Source of the DNA: Phyllobacterium sophorae
Lineage (GTDB): Bacteria; Pseudomonadota; Alphaproteobacteria; Rhizobiales; Rhizobiaceae
Direction of reading: 5' to 3'
Length of the DNA stretch: 64,000 nt
Assembly: GCF_003010965.1 (NCBI RefSeq)
Contig: NZ_PGGM01000008.1
Span: 124,001-188,000, forward strand
Shown here in pieces: positions 9,740 to 18,610 of the stretch. Positions within the stretch are counted from its first letter, which is position 1; every line of letters begins with the position of its first letter. The notes below the pieces were generated by a model. The model saw only the letters and a list, made by a program, of their open reading frames with translations. It searched no databases and had not been told where the DNA came from. The position numbers were made by a program, and so were the translations under genes.

Positions 9740-10636
9740 CTACTTGTAATGCACACGCCGCTCGACGTAGCGGAACTGGATGAAGGTGAAGACCATGATC
9801 AGGGCGATGAGAATAAGGCTCTGCGCCGCCGCACCCGAATAGTTCAGGCCGCGAAATGCTTCGCTGACGATGCGATAGACCATGACATTGGTGGCTTTGT
9901 TCGGTCCGCCTTCGGTCGTCAGGTCGACAATGCCGTAGGTATCGGGCCCAACGAAGCTTTCGGTCAGGTTGAGAACCAGCAGGAAGAACAAAGTCGGCGC
10001 AAGCAGCGGGATCTGCAAATCGAGCGCCCTGCGGACCGGGCCCGATCCGTCCATCGACGAGGCTTCGATCAGGCTGCGGGGAATCGACTGAAGACCCGCC
10101 GTCATGAAGATGAAATTGTAACCGATCCATTTCCACGCAAAACAGATGATTACCAGGACCATTGCGTGGCTGCCGAATTTGGCCGGATTCCACAGATCAG
10201 GTGACCAGGTGTTGACCACAGCGATCAGACCGCTCTCGGGAGCGAAGATGAACCGGAAAGCAAGTCCAACGGCCGGGGCGGCAATCGCATAGGGCCAGAT
10301 ATAAAAGAAGCGGAACAGACCCGACCCTTTCAGCTGGCGGTCAACGCAAATGGCAAGCACAAAAGCGACAAACATCGAAAGGGCCGTGGCGCTGAAGGCA
10401 AAAAACAGGCTGAGAGAAACCGACTGCCAATATTCGGTGTCGGCAAAGACGTCGCGGAAATTGTCCCAGCCAACGAACAACCGCTCGCCTACCCCGCCAA
10501 ATGCCGGCTCCAGCGAAAAGGCCCAGGTGAGCACCGACGTTGCCGGCCAATAGAAGAAAAACAAAATCAGCAGGAGTTGCGGAAACGCAAAAAGGATCGG
10601 CAACCACCAGCTTTTGAAGACAGCGCGCTTGTTCAT
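9740..10636 (-). CDS. ugpA: ABC transporter permease UgpA
   Basis: The protein has 298 residues from the ATG at 10636 (MNKRAVFKSWWLPILFAFPQ); an upstream open stretch of 24 codons has no membrane or family features. Six membrane segments are apparent. The ATPase-docking loop reads IEASSMDGSGPVRRALDLQIPLL, slightly divergent from the EAA consensus but normal for UgpA proteins. GPDTYGIVDLTTEGGPNKATNVMVY precedes the last segment and also fits the family. It follows the binding protein gene after an 87-base gap with no clear hairpin. Confidence 0.93.
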   Translation of the reverse strand: MNKRAVFKSWWLPILFAFPQLLLILFFFYWPATSVLTWAFSLEPAFGGVGERLFVGWDNFRDVFADTEYWQSVSLSLFFAFSATALSMFVAFVLAICVDRQLKGSGLFRFFYIWPYAIAAPAVGLAFRFIFAPESGLIAVVNTWSPDLWNPAKFGSHAMVLVIICFAWKWIGYNFIFMTAGLQSIPRSLIEASSMDGSGPVRRALDLQIPLLAPTLFFLLVLNLTESFVGPDTYGIVDLTTEGGPNKATNVMVYRIVSEAFRGLNYSGAAAQSLILIALIMVFTFIQFRYVERRVHYK

Positions 10637-10723
10637 GAGATCGTCCGCCTGGCGTCTTGATCGGATGCAAGAATGGCAATGGCCCGGATGCGCTAGGCTC
10701 AGGACCATTGACGAGAACGTTGA

Positions 10724-12067
10724 TCAGTTCAACGCGCGCCCGGCATAGGTCTTTTCGAAGCGGCGAAGAATGGCGTTGCCGCGTTCGACGGCCTGGTCGA
10801 GGCCGGCCTGTACGGTCATCTTGCCAAAGAAGATCCCTTCCATGGCATCGGAGATTTCCTTGCGGATTTGCGGGAAACCGCCAAGGCGAATACCGCGTGT
10901 GTTGGCCGAAGTCGGCGTGAATGTCAGGCTGGCAATGGCCTTGTCGCGACCCTTGTATTCTGGCTTGTCATAAAAGCCGTTGGCCTTCATGGCTTCGAAA
11001 CCCGTCTTTGTAACCGGGATATAGCCGGTCACCGTCGACCACCATTGAACCATATCCGGCTGGGCAATGAAGTTGAGGAAGGCAGCAGCGCCCTTGTACT
11101 CGGCTTGCGGACGATTGTTCAGAACCCAGAGCGACGCGCCGCCGACCAGCGAATTCTGGCGCTCGGTGCCCTTCCAGACCGGAAGCATGGTGACATCCCA
11201 CCTGGTGCCCGGCTTGATGGTCTTGCCGATTGTGCCGTGATCGGCGATCGACGACTGGATCATCTGGCATGTCTCGGAGGTGAATGCCGGAACGACATCC
11301 ATGCCGAGCTGCTTGGTCTTGACGACAAACAACCCTTCATCGGTCATCTTCTTGAAGAAGGTCAGGTGATCGACGAGCTTGGTCTTGTTGATGACGAGTT
11401 CGGCGTCGAGCCCGTCATAACCATTGCTCTTCGTCGCAATTGGCTGGTTATGGATTGCAGAAAATTGCTCAACCGTTGCCCAAGTGTCGAAGCTGAAGCC
11501 GAGTGGACAGGAATATCCTGCAGCCTTCAACTTGCGGGCAGCAGCTTCAACATCTTCCCATGTCTGCGGGGCGCCTTCGATACCCGCCTTGGTGAAGGCA
11601 TCGACATTGTAATAGAACATGGCAGTCGATGAATTGAACGGAAACGAATAGAGTTCGCCCTTCGACGTTGCATAATAGTTGGCGATGCCGCCGAAATAGT
11701 TGGTCCAGTCGATCTTGTAGCCATTGTCCTCCATCAGCTTCTTGGCCGGAACAAAAGCGCCCGATAACATCAGGTCGAGCGTGCCGCCGTCGAATATCTG
11801 TGCGATGGCCGGATGCTTCTTTGCACGGTAGGCAGCGATTGAATTCTGCACCGTCTCGGGATAGCCGTTCTGACTGGTGCAAACGATTTCATAGTCCGCC
11901 TGCGAGTCGTTGAACTTCTTGCATGCATCCTCGACGCGCTCGCCAAGATCACCGCTCAGCCCGTACCAGAATTCGAATTTGGTCTTATCTGCAAGCGCAG
12001 GCGTGGCACCAAGGCCAACGGCCAAGGCAGCGACGGTCAAACTGAATTTGACAGCATGTGTTTTCAT
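10724..12067 (-). CDS. ugpB: sn-Glycerol-3-phosphate-type ABC transporter substrate-binding protein UgpB
   Basis: The protein has 447 residues from the ATG at 12067, with a Sec signal peptide (MKTHAVKFSLTVAALAVGLG, then ATPALA before DKTKF). The upstream open frame is untranslated leader. Several stretches match E. coli UgpB as I remember it: FNSSTAMFYYN, GGASLWVL, TGYIPVTK, RGIRLGGFPQIR and RGNAILRRFEK. These surround the phosphate-binding pocket in UgpB, so glycerol-3-phosphate or a related glycerophosphodiester is the most likely ligand. It is the first gene of ugpBAEC plus an isomerase. The 289-base upstream spacer is shared with a divergent glutathione S-transferase gene; I saw no convincing PhoB box there. 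Confidence 0.9.
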   Translation of the reverse strand: MKTHAVKFSLTVAALAVGLGATPALADKTKFEFWYGLSGDLGERVEDACKKFNDSQADYEIVCTSQNGYPETVQNSIAAYRAKKHPAIAQIFDGGTLDLMLSGAFVPAKKLMEDNGYKIDWTNYFGGIANYYATSKGELYSFPFNSSTAMFYYNVDAFTKAGIEGAPQTWEDVEAAARKLKAAGYSCPLGFSFDTWATVEQFSAIHNQPIATKSNGYDGLDAELVINKTKLVDHLTFFKKMTDEGLFVVKTKQLGMDVVPAFTSETCQMIQSSIADHGTIGKTIKPGTRWDVTMLPVWKGTERQNSLVGGASLWVLNNRPQAEYKGAAAFLNFIAQPDMVQWWSTVTGYIPVTKTGFEAMKANGFYDKPEYKGRDKAIASLTFTPTSANTRGIRLGGFPQIRKEISDAMEGIFFGKMTVQAGLDQAVERGNAILRRFEKTYAGRALN

Positions 12068-12200
12068 CTCAAGTCCCCGTTCCAATGAGTGGCAGCAATT
12101 TGCGGGCAGTTCCAGCAGAACCCTGGCCGCCTCGATCGGGACTATGTCTAGGGTGGCTATGTGAAACTTTGATCGATCTAATGCGAAAGTATTGTGACAA

Positions 12201-12212
12201 TGCACAGCTGCG
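12201..12212. promoter_or_regulatory. Possible operator, TGCACAGCTGCG, between ugpB and the GST gene
   Basis: This 12-mer also occurs at 45241-45252, before the ABC-LacI-phosphoesterase operon. Here it continues as TGCACAGCTGCGTA, an imperfect inverted repeat centred on CAGCTG. It lies 134 bases from the ugpB start and 145 from the GST start. Directly before it is ATTGTGACAAT (12191-12201), a small palindrome of its own. Confidence 0.3.
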
Positions 12213-12356
12213 TAGAAGTGCTTAATAAGCCGGCTACAATCATCCCTTTCTGCCTCGCAGGGGAGCACTTGAAATGACGCGGCCTTCTCCTTCATAAGGC
12301 GAGTGCTGCCACAATTCCGTGCTTGGCTGCGGGAACACTGAAACCGGGAGATACCC

Positions 12357-13079
12357 ATGTCCTTCGAACTTTATTATTGGGATGGAATTCAAGGCCGCGG
12401 CGAATTTGTCCGGCTTGCGCTTGAAGAAGCCGCAGCAGACTATATCGATGTCGCACGCCGGCCGGACGGCATGGCAGCGATGATGAAGCTGCTCAAAAGC
12501 AGGACCGAGCCTCACATACCTTTTGCGCCGCCTTTCCTGAAGGATGGCGATCTCATCGTATCGCACGTCGCCAACATTTTGTTCTATCTTGGTCCGAAAC
12601 TTGGACTTGCACCTAAGAACGAGCCTTTGCGCTTTATTGCCAATGGCCTGCAACTGACCATCACCGACTTTGTTGCCGAGGTTCACGACACGCATCATCC
12701 TCTTTCAACAAACCTTTATTACGAAGATCAGAAGGAAGCGGCAAAGCAGCGCGCGGCAGATTTCATTACGCATCGCATTCCAAAGTTCATGGGCCATTTC
12801 GAGCGGGTACTGGCGCAAAATCCGCAAGGCAACAAGCATACGGTCGGCCGCGGGCTGACCTACGTAGATCTCTCGCTGTTTCAGATTGTCGAAGGGTTGC
12901 GCTACGCTTTTCCGCGGGCCACCAAAGATATTGGCAAACGCTATCCGGCACTTGTCGCCTTGCATGATGCCATTGAGCAGCGCCCCAACATAGAAAAATA
13001 TCTCACCTCCGAACGCCGGCTCGATTTCAATGAATCAGGCATCTTCCGTCACTATCCCGAGCTTGACCAGGACGCCTGA
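12357..13079 (+). CDS. Glutathione S-transferase family protein
   Basis: This 240-residue protein has the N-terminal thioredoxin-like GST fold (FELYYWDGIQGRGEFVRLALEEA) followed by an all-helical C-terminal domain (ADFITHRIPKFMGHFERVL, then the capping motif LTYVDLSLFQIVEGL). A proline in the loop before the glutathione-binding strand (FAPPFLKDGDLIVSHVANILFYL) is as expected. The Tyr residues near the N-terminus are candidates for thiolate activation. ATG at 12357 follows CGGGAG. It is divergent from ugpB and is followed 106 bases later by gamma-glutamyltransferase, so both neighbours concern glutathione, although they may be separate transcripts. Confidence 0.9.
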   Translation: MSFELYYWDGIQGRGEFVRLALEEAAADYIDVARRPDGMAAMMKLLKSRTEPHIPFAPPFLKDGDLIVSHVANILFYLGPKLGLAPKNEPLRFIANGLQLTITDFVAEVHDTHHPLSTNLYYEDQKEAAKQRAADFITHRIPKFMGHFERVLAQNPQGNKHTVGRGLTYVDLSLFQIVEGLRYAFPRATKDIGKRYPALVALHDAIEQRPNIEKYLTSERRLDFNESGIFRHYPELDQDA

Positions 13080-13185
13080 GTAAGGCCAGATACCGCCGTA
13101 TCCGGACTGCGCCGTCACTTTTGCTGGACATGGCGTGCCGGACAGGTTCCAGTAGCCCATTCAATCCTTTTTTGGAGGAACGACC

Positions 13186-14931
13186 ATGGATTATCGCTCT
13201 ATGAAAGCTTGTGCTTTCGCCGTTGCACTGAGTGTCGGCCTTGCACCGGCTGCCTCCGTGTTTGCAGCCTCACCGGAACCGGTCGAGGCCGACCACGGCA
13301 TGGTCGTCACTGCCCAGCATCTTGCGTCGCAAGTCGGTGTCGATGTTCTAAAAAACGGTGGCAACGCGGTCGATGCCGCCGTGGCCGTTGGCTATGCGCT
13401 GGCCGTCGTCTACCCGACGGCTGGCAATATTGGCGGTGGTGGCTTCATGACCATTCGCTTGAAAGACGGCAAGACGACCTTCCTCGATTTCCGCGAGCGC
13501 GCGCCGCTCGGCTCGACCAAGACAATGTATCTCGACGATAAAGGCAACATGGTCAAAGGCCTCAGCACCGATGGCTATCTGGCAGTCGGCGTGCCCGGTT
13601 CCGTTCTCGGCTTTGAAACCGCCAGGACGAAATACGGCACCAGGCCGCGCGAAGAGCTGATGGGGCCGGCAATTCGCTTTGCCCGGGATGGCTTCGTGCT
13701 CAACCAGGGCGATGTCACCTCGCTTCAGGGCGGTGCAAAGAAACTCGCCAAGGACAGGGCTGCCGCCGAGATCTTCCTGAAGCCGGACGGCAAGACCTAT
13801 GCGATTGGCGAGACGCTGGTCCAATCCGATCTGGCAGCAACCCTATCGGCTATTTCCGAGCAAGGTCCGGAAGCATTTTATAAAGGCGCGACCGCCGATG
13901 CCATCGTCAAGGCCAGCCAGGCAGGCGGCGGCATTCTTGCCAAGGGCGATTTCGAACAATATTCCGTACGCGAACTTGAGCCCGTGAAGTGCAATTATCG
14001 CGGCTATGACATTGTATCCTCACCGCCTCCAAGCTCCGGCGGCGTGATTATCTGCGAGATTCTGAACATTCTCGAAGGTTACCCGCTCGGTTATCTCGGC
14101 TATGGTTCGGCCGAAACGGTCCACGCCATGGTCGAAGCAATGCGTTATGCCTATGTCGATCGCAATGCTTCGCTCGGCGATCCTGATTTTGTCGACAACC
14201 CGGTGACGAAACTGCTCGACAAACAATATGCGAAGGATATTCGTGAGAAGATCAGCCCGTTCAAGGCAGGCGAGTCGCAGCAATTGATGCCGAAGGGTTT
14301 TGGCGAGAGCAAAGAAACCACGCATTACTCCATCGTCGACGATGAAGGCAATGCGGTGGCCGTCACCTATACGCTGAACGGTTCATTCGGTGCGGGTGTC
14401 GTCGCGCCGGGAACCGGCATCCTGCTCAACAACGAGATGGATGATTTCACCGCCAAGCCGGGTGTTCCCAACCTCTACGGGCTTGTCCAGGGTGAAGCCA
14501 ACGCCATCGAGCCGAAAAAGACGCCGCTGTCATCCATGAGCCCGACAATCATCTCCAAGGATGGCAAGCCGTTCATGGTCATCGGCAGCCCCGGCGGTGC
14601 CCGCATCATCACAATTACGCTTGAAGCGATCATCAATGTCATCGATCACGGCATGAATATCCAGGAAGCCATCGACGCCCCGCGCATCCACCATCAGTGG
14701 CTCCCGGACAAGGTCTATATGGAGCCCTATGCCCTTTCCGCTGATACGCGCAAAATCCTCACCGAAATGGGCCACGACGTCGAGATCGACAAGAGCTGGA
14801 CGATCTGGGGCCAGGCAGCGGGTATCCTGGTTGGCGGAAAAAGCTTGACTGAAATCGAGAAAGGCGACGGCGCACGCTATAACGGCGCTATCGACAGCCG
14901 TTCCGGCTCAGGGGAGGCGCTCGGTTACTGA
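13186..14931 (+). CDS. ggt: Gamma-glutamyltransferase precursor
   Basis: The protein has 581 residues with a signal peptide ending near VFA at residue 27, so it is periplasmic. It cleaves glutathione and other gamma-glutamyl compounds and is made as a proenzyme that cuts itself before a catalytic threonine. That residue is T378 in ETTHYSIVDDEGNAVAVTYT, which aligns with T391 of E. coli Ggt. The large-subunit hallmark GGNAVDAAVAVGYAL and the small-subunit loops LLNNEMDDFTAKPG, PLSSMSPTI and GSPGGARIIT are present. ATG at 13186 follows TTTTTTGGAGGAA. A long hairpin at 14952-14989 follows the stop. Confidence 0.96.
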   Translation: MDYRSMKACAFAVALSVGLAPAASVFAASPEPVEADHGMVVTAQHLASQVGVDVLKNGGNAVDAAVAVGYALAVVYPTAGNIGGGGFMTIRLKDGKTTFLDFRERAPLGSTKTMYLDDKGNMVKGLSTDGYLAVGVPGSVLGFETARTKYGTRPREELMGPAIRFARDGFVLNQGDVTSLQGGAKKLAKDRAAAEIFLKPDGKTYAIGETLVQSDLAATLSAISEQGPEAFYKGATADAIVKASQAGGGILAKGDFEQYSVRELEPVKCNYRGYDIVSSPPPSSGGVIICEILNILEGYPLGYLGYGSAETVHAMVEAMRYAYVDRNASLGDPDFVDNPVTKLLDKQYAKDIREKISPFKAGESQQLMPKGFGESKETTHYSIVDDEGNAVAVTYTLNGSFGAGVVAPGTGILLNNEMDDFTAKPGVPNLYGLVQGEANAIEPKKTPLSSMSPTIISKDGKPFMVIGSPGGARIITITLEAIINVIDHGMNIQEAIDAPRIHHQWLPDKVYMEPYALSADTRKILTEMGHDVEIDKSWTIWGQAAGILVGGKSLTEIEKGDGARYNGAIDSRSGSGEALGY

Positions 14932-14951
14932 TCTACATCGTGCGGCAAAAT

Positions 14952-14989
14952 CATCGTGCGTGGTGCGGCGGGCCCACCCCGGCACGATG
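14952..14989. terminator. Bidirectional terminator hairpin
   Basis: CATCGTGC (14952-14959) pairs with GCACGATG (14982-14989), and an inner GTGG/CCAC extends the stem. It lies in the 75-base gap between ggt and the convergent aminotransferase gene. No poly-U run follows, so termination would depend on the hairpin or on Rho. Confidence 0.5.
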
Positions 14990-15006
14990 GATTGCGGCAG
15001 CTGATC

Positions 15007-16182
15007 CTACAAGCGGAATTCGACCATACGCTCGCGCAGTTGCCGGATCGTTGTCGCATCAGCGTTGGCAAAGGCAAAACGCAGGAACTGAGTATGGCGC
15101 ACGCCAAAGTACTCGCCGGGTATGGCAAGAATTCCTGCCCGCTTGGCCAGTTGTTCGGCCACTTCCGTTGACGACCGGTCTGCAAATGGATGGCGGATAA
15201 AGGCGAAATAGGCGCCGATCGCCTCAAGCTTCCAGCCGGCAAGATCCGTCATCACTTCGCGCAGTGCATCGGCACGCATGTCAATCTCGTGCCGGTTGGC
15301 GGCCCGCCATTCAACGAGCGCCGGCAAAGCCCGGGCGACTGCGCCCTGCGCCGCCCGGGGTGCGCAGATCTGCAGATTATCCATGATCTTGGCGATTTCT
15401 TCGACGACCTTTTCGCCGGCCGTCACGGCGCCAAGCCGGTGTCCCGGTATGCAAAAGGATTTGGAGAAACTGTAGAGCTGGATGAGATTGTCGTGCCAAT
15501 GCTCTTCATGCAACAGGCCATGCGGGGCGCCAGAACCCTCCGGCAGGAAATCGCGGTACGTTTCGTCGAGGATGAGCCATAGGCCATGCGCCTTGCACAC
15601 GTCGAAGATCGCCTTCAACTGCTCCGGCGGATAGATGGCTCCCGTCGGGTTGTTCGGGGTTACCAGTGCAAGCGCCCGCACCCCGGGTGTCATCGCGCGT
15701 TCAACCGCATCGGCTGTTGGCACAAAGCCATTGTCGGCATCGCAGGCGACAAAGCCGGTCTTGATTCCGAGCATCGCCAGTGTGGTTTCGTGATTGAAAT
15801 AGAACGGATCGCTCATCAGCACGGTATCACCCGCTGCCGCCACCGCCATGGCCGCGCAGATAAAGGCCTGGTTGCAGCCGGAAGTGATGTGGATATTGCC
15901 AGCGCCAATCTTCGTCCCGTACAGGTCCGAGACATGCGCCGCGTAGGCATCGCGTAGCGGCGTCTCGCCCTCGATCGGCCCGTAATTGGTATAGGCCAGC
16001 GATGAAGCCGCCTCGCCCAGCCATTGCAGCATATCGGCATGCGGTGGATAGCCGGGTACCGCCTGTGACAGGTCAATGAGCGGGCCATGGTCGCCGCCAT
16101 AGGTTTTCCCCCAGGCCTGCACCGCCGGTATCGGCGGCGGCGACAGACGGGTGACAAGTGAATTGAGCAGTGCAGCGGTCAT
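15007..16182 (-). CDS. Class I/II PLP-dependent aminotransferase
   Basis: The protein has 391 residues from the ATG at 16182; a TTG two codons upstream is less likely. The fold-type I signature is complete: NNPTGAIYP with N178, DETYRDF with D206 and Y209, the PLP lysine K241 in YSFSKSFCIPGHRLG, and R249 nearby. It is most like aspartate/aromatic aminotransferase-type enzymes, but the amino donor is not readable. It starts 11 bases after the stop of a LysR regulator on the same strand, so the regulator and enzyme are probably co-transcribed. Given the divergent agmatinase/guanidinobutyrase gene, a role in arginine or GABA transamination is a reasonable inference. Confidence 0.92.
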   Translation of the reverse strand: MTAALLNSLVTRLSPPPIPAVQAWGKTYGGDHGPLIDLSQAVPGYPPHADMLQWLGEAASSLAYTNYGPIEGETPLRDAYAAHVSDLYGTKIGAGNIHITSGCNQAFICAAMAVAAAGDTVLMSDPFYFNHETTLAMLGIKTGFVACDADNGFVPTADAVERAMTPGVRALALVTPNNPTGAIYPPEQLKAIFDVCKAHGLWLILDETYRDFLPEGSGAPHGLLHEEHWHDNLIQLYSFSKSFCIPGHRLGAVTAGEKVVEEIAKIMDNLQICAPRAAQGAVARALPALVEWRAANRHEIDMRADALREVMTDLAGWKLEAIGAYFAFIRHPFADRSSTEVAEQLAKRAGILAIPGEYFGVRHTQFLRFAFANADATTIRQLRERMVEFRL

Positions 16183-16193
16183 GGGCAAAAGTC

Positions 16194-17240
16194 CTATCGG
16201 ATATCAATCTTGGCCCGGCGCTTGTGCGAACGATCGGGGCGTCTTGGGCGTGTCGTCGGAATGGAGGGTGGTGCCGCGAGGCGCTCCGGTGCGCTCACCT
16301 TGCCGTTGCGGCGGCGGATGATCCGGCGTGCCGACGTTTGCGGCTCGGTGATCGTATCGGCTTCCAGCGAGGCAAAGAGCCAGTCGATGAAAACCTTGAC
16401 GATGGGCGCGTTGCGCACCTCGTTGCGGCAGGCGACATAGAAGGCATTGTTCGCGGGTACCGTGAGATCGAACGGCACGATCAGTTCGCCTTTGGCAATA
16501 AGGTTGCTTGCCGTGATCGTATCGCCGAGCGCAACGCCCTGGCCGTAAAGGGCAGCCTCGGTGGAGAGGCGAGCATCGCTCATGAAATGCTGGGCCCCGC
16601 GGGCATGCTCGGTCGCGTCGGCCGCGGCCAGCCAGGTGTTCCACTCGCGTCCATCATCACCATGCAGGAGAACATGGTTGCGCAAGTCGCGCACGGACCG
16701 TAACGGCCGCATGTTGAGCAGAGTCGGACTGGCGACAGGAAAAAGTTTCAGCGTGGTCCAAAGCCGTATCCAGCAATCGGTCCAATTGCCATGCCCGTAC
16801 AGCACACAGACATCGACATCCGCCGAGCGCAGATGGTCGGGCTCGTTTGCGGCGATCAGCGTCAGGCGGATATCCGGATATTGCTCGGTAAACTGGTTCA
16901 TGCGCGGGATGAGCCAGAGCGACAGAAGTGCCGGTACGCAGGTGACGGTCAGCTCGCCACTCGTCGTCGGGCGTTTGATCAGCGCCGTCGTGCTTGCAAT
17001 GTCCTCGAATGCCCTCGAAACGGTCGGAAGAAGCAATGCCCCCTGCGGGGTGAGCTTCAGGCGCTGCGCGCCACGTTCGAACAGCTGGACATCAAGGATT
17101 GCCTCCAATGCCTTGATCTGATGGCTGATCGCGCCATGCGTGACATTGAGTTCACGCGCAGCGGCCGTCACGGAGCCATGGCGTGCCGTCGCCTCGAAGG
17201 CGCGCAAGGGGTTCAGCGGGGGCAAGCGGCCTGGCGTCAT
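16194..17240 (-). CDS. LysR-type regulator (GcvA-like) with a basic C-terminal tail
   Basis: This 348-residue regulator begins with PPLNPLRAFEATARHGSVTAAARELNVTHGAISHQIKALE, a typical GcvA-branch winged helix-turn-helix, followed by a substrate-binding domain (GELTVTCVPALLSLWLIPRM and so on). The family is normally about 300 residues. Here some 50 additional residues rich in Arg, Lys and Pro (RRIIRRRNGK, then RPRRPDRSHKRRAK) follow the effector domain. It is divergent from the agmatinase gene across a 212-base spacer that holds a dyad with a T-N11-A core (17275-17291), and is therefore the likely regulator of that operon. In Pseudomonas, LysR regulators next to guanidinobutyrase genes act this way. 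Confidence 0.92.
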   Translation of the reverse strand: MTPGRLPPLNPLRAFEATARHGSVTAAARELNVTHGAISHQIKALEAILDVQLFERGAQRLKLTPQGALLLPTVSRAFEDIASTTALIKRPTTSGELTVTCVPALLSLWLIPRMNQFTEQYPDIRLTLIAANEPDHLRSADVDVCVLYGHGNWTDCWIRLWTTLKLFPVASPTLLNMRPLRSVRDLRNHVLLHGDDGREWNTWLAAADATEHARGAQHFMSDARLSTEAALYGQGVALGDTITASNLIAKGELIVPFDLTVPANNAFYVACRNEVRNAPIVKVFIDWLFASLEADTITEPQTSARRIIRRRNGKVSAPERLAAPPSIPTTRPRRPDRSHKRRAKIDIR

Positions 17241-17274
17241 AGGACTCCATTAGCGGTCAAACGCGATAAAGTCA

Positions 17275-17291
17275 TGTGAGATTTTCTCACA
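17275..17291. promoter_or_regulatory. Probable LysR operator, TGTGAGATTTTCTCACA
   Basis: This is a perfect 7+7 inverted repeat with a 3-base centre. Its core TGAGATTTTCTCA fits the LysR T-N11-A pattern with internal dyad symmetry. It lies 35 bases upstream of the LysR start and about 160 upstream of the divergent agmatinase start, in the position of an autoregulatory site. Confidence 0.6.
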
Positions 17292-17452
17292 ATGGAGGCT
17301 ATAACAATGTCAATTGCTTTTCTATCTGATTTGCAATGATAATGCTGCCAACGAGGCAAAATGCCCGGGGAACAGACGGCGACGGATTATCTGGCATTCT
17401 TCGCATTTCAATCCGCTCCTACCCCCGCGCATGAAGACAATGGGATACCGTC

Positions 17453-18514
17453 ATGGCATCATGGGACGAAAAGAAGCTGAGCGAGTTGCGCGCCAAGTAT
17501 GGCGAGAGCCATGGCGGTGAATTGTTCGACCCGACATTCCGCAAGGTTGCAGACAAGATCTTTTCCAAGAGCGGTACACGCCTTGCCCCCTATGCCGGCG
17601 TTCCGACCTTCCTGACTGCGCCCCACATGCCCGTCGATGCCACCAATCCGGATTTCGGTAATCTTCAGGTCGCCATGATCGGTGTGCCGATGGACCTTGG
17701 CGTTACCAACCGCACCGGCTCGCGTTTCGGTCCGCGGGCACTGCGCACCATTGAGCGCATTGGCCCCTACAATCATGTTCTCCAATGCGCCCCGGTATTC
17801 GACCTGCGCGTTGCCGATATTGGTGATGTGCCCTTCGCCAGCCGCTACCGGCTGGAGCAGAGCCATGACGATATCGAGCGCCGCATCAATCAGATCGTCG
17901 ATGCCGGCGTGGTCCCCCTTTCGGTCGGCGGCGACCATTCGATCACGCATCCGATCATGAAGGCCGTCGGCAAGCAGCGTCCTGTCGGCATGATTCACAT
18001 CGATGCGCATTGCGACACGGGCGGCGCATTCGACCAGACGAAATTCCATCATGGCGGTCCTTTCCGCAACGCGGTTCTCGACGGCGTGCTCGACCCGAGC
18101 CGCACGATCCAGATCGGCATTCGCGGCTCTGCGGAATATTTGTGGGAATTCTCCTACGAATCGGGAATGACCGTGATCCACGCGGAAGAAGTGACTGGTC
18201 TTGGCATTCCCGCCATTATCGAAAAGGCGCGAGCCATCGTCGGCGACGGCCCAACCTATCTTTCTTTTGACGTTGACAGCCTCGATCCAAGTTTTGCGCC
18301 AGGTACCGGCACGCCGGAAGTCGGCGGCCTGACGACACGTGAAGTGCTGGAGCTCATCCGCGGCCTCAAGGGTATCAATCTCGTCGGCGGCGACGTGGTC
18401 GAAGTCGCACCGCAATATGACGCGACGACGAACACTGCCCATGCCGGCGCGCAGGTTCTGTTCGAGATTCTCAGCCTGATGGTGTTCAGCCCGTTTGTTC
18501 AGGGTAAGGGATGA
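17453..18514 (+). CDS. speB: Agmatinase/guanidinobutyrase family ureohydrolase
   Basis: This 353-residue protein is a manganese ureohydrolase that removes urea from a guanidino compound. The metal ligands are all visible: H162 in GGDHS, D184/H186/D188 in IDAHCDT, and D273/D275 in SFDVDSLDP. The N-terminus is about 60 residues longer than in E. coli agmatinase, as is common in proteins annotated as agmatinase, guanidinobutyrase or guanidinopropionase in alphaproteobacteria and pseudomonads. The neighbourhood (LysR divergent, aminotransferase, D-arginine-dehydrogenase-like gene) favours 4-guanidinobutyrate or agmatine, but sequence alone does not separate these. It starts an operon running to 26546. 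Confidence 0.9.
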   Translation: MASWDEKKLSELRAKYGESHGGELFDPTFRKVADKIFSKSGTRLAPYAGVPTFLTAPHMPVDATNPDFGNLQVAMIGVPMDLGVTNRTGSRFGPRALRTIERIGPYNHVLQCAPVFDLRVADIGDVPFASRYRLEQSHDDIERRINQIVDAGVVPLSVGGDHSITHPIMKAVGKQRPVGMIHIDAHCDTGGAFDQTKFHHGGPFRNAVLDGVLDPSRTIQIGIRGSAEYLWEFSYESGMTVIHAEEVTGLGIPAIIEKARAIVGDGPTYLSFDVDSLDPSFAPGTGTPEVGGLTTREVLELIRGLKGINLVGGDVVEVAPQYDATTNTAHAGAQVLFEILSLMVFSPFVQGKG

Positions 18515-18610
18515 TGTCCATGCAACTGCAAAGCCAGCGAATGATGAGGCTTTTAATGGCGTAACAGCCGGATTGTCCTCATCGATCAAATAACAATGAA
18601 GGGGAATAAA

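Noticed and set aside
12068-12356. PhoB box expected before a ugp operon
   Set aside because: I searched for CTGTCAT-type direct repeats on both strands of the spacer and found none that is convincing.
17459-18589. Antisense open frame of 376 codons over the agmatinase gene
   Set aside because: The plus-strand frame has all ureohydrolase metal motifs; the antisense product resembles nothing.
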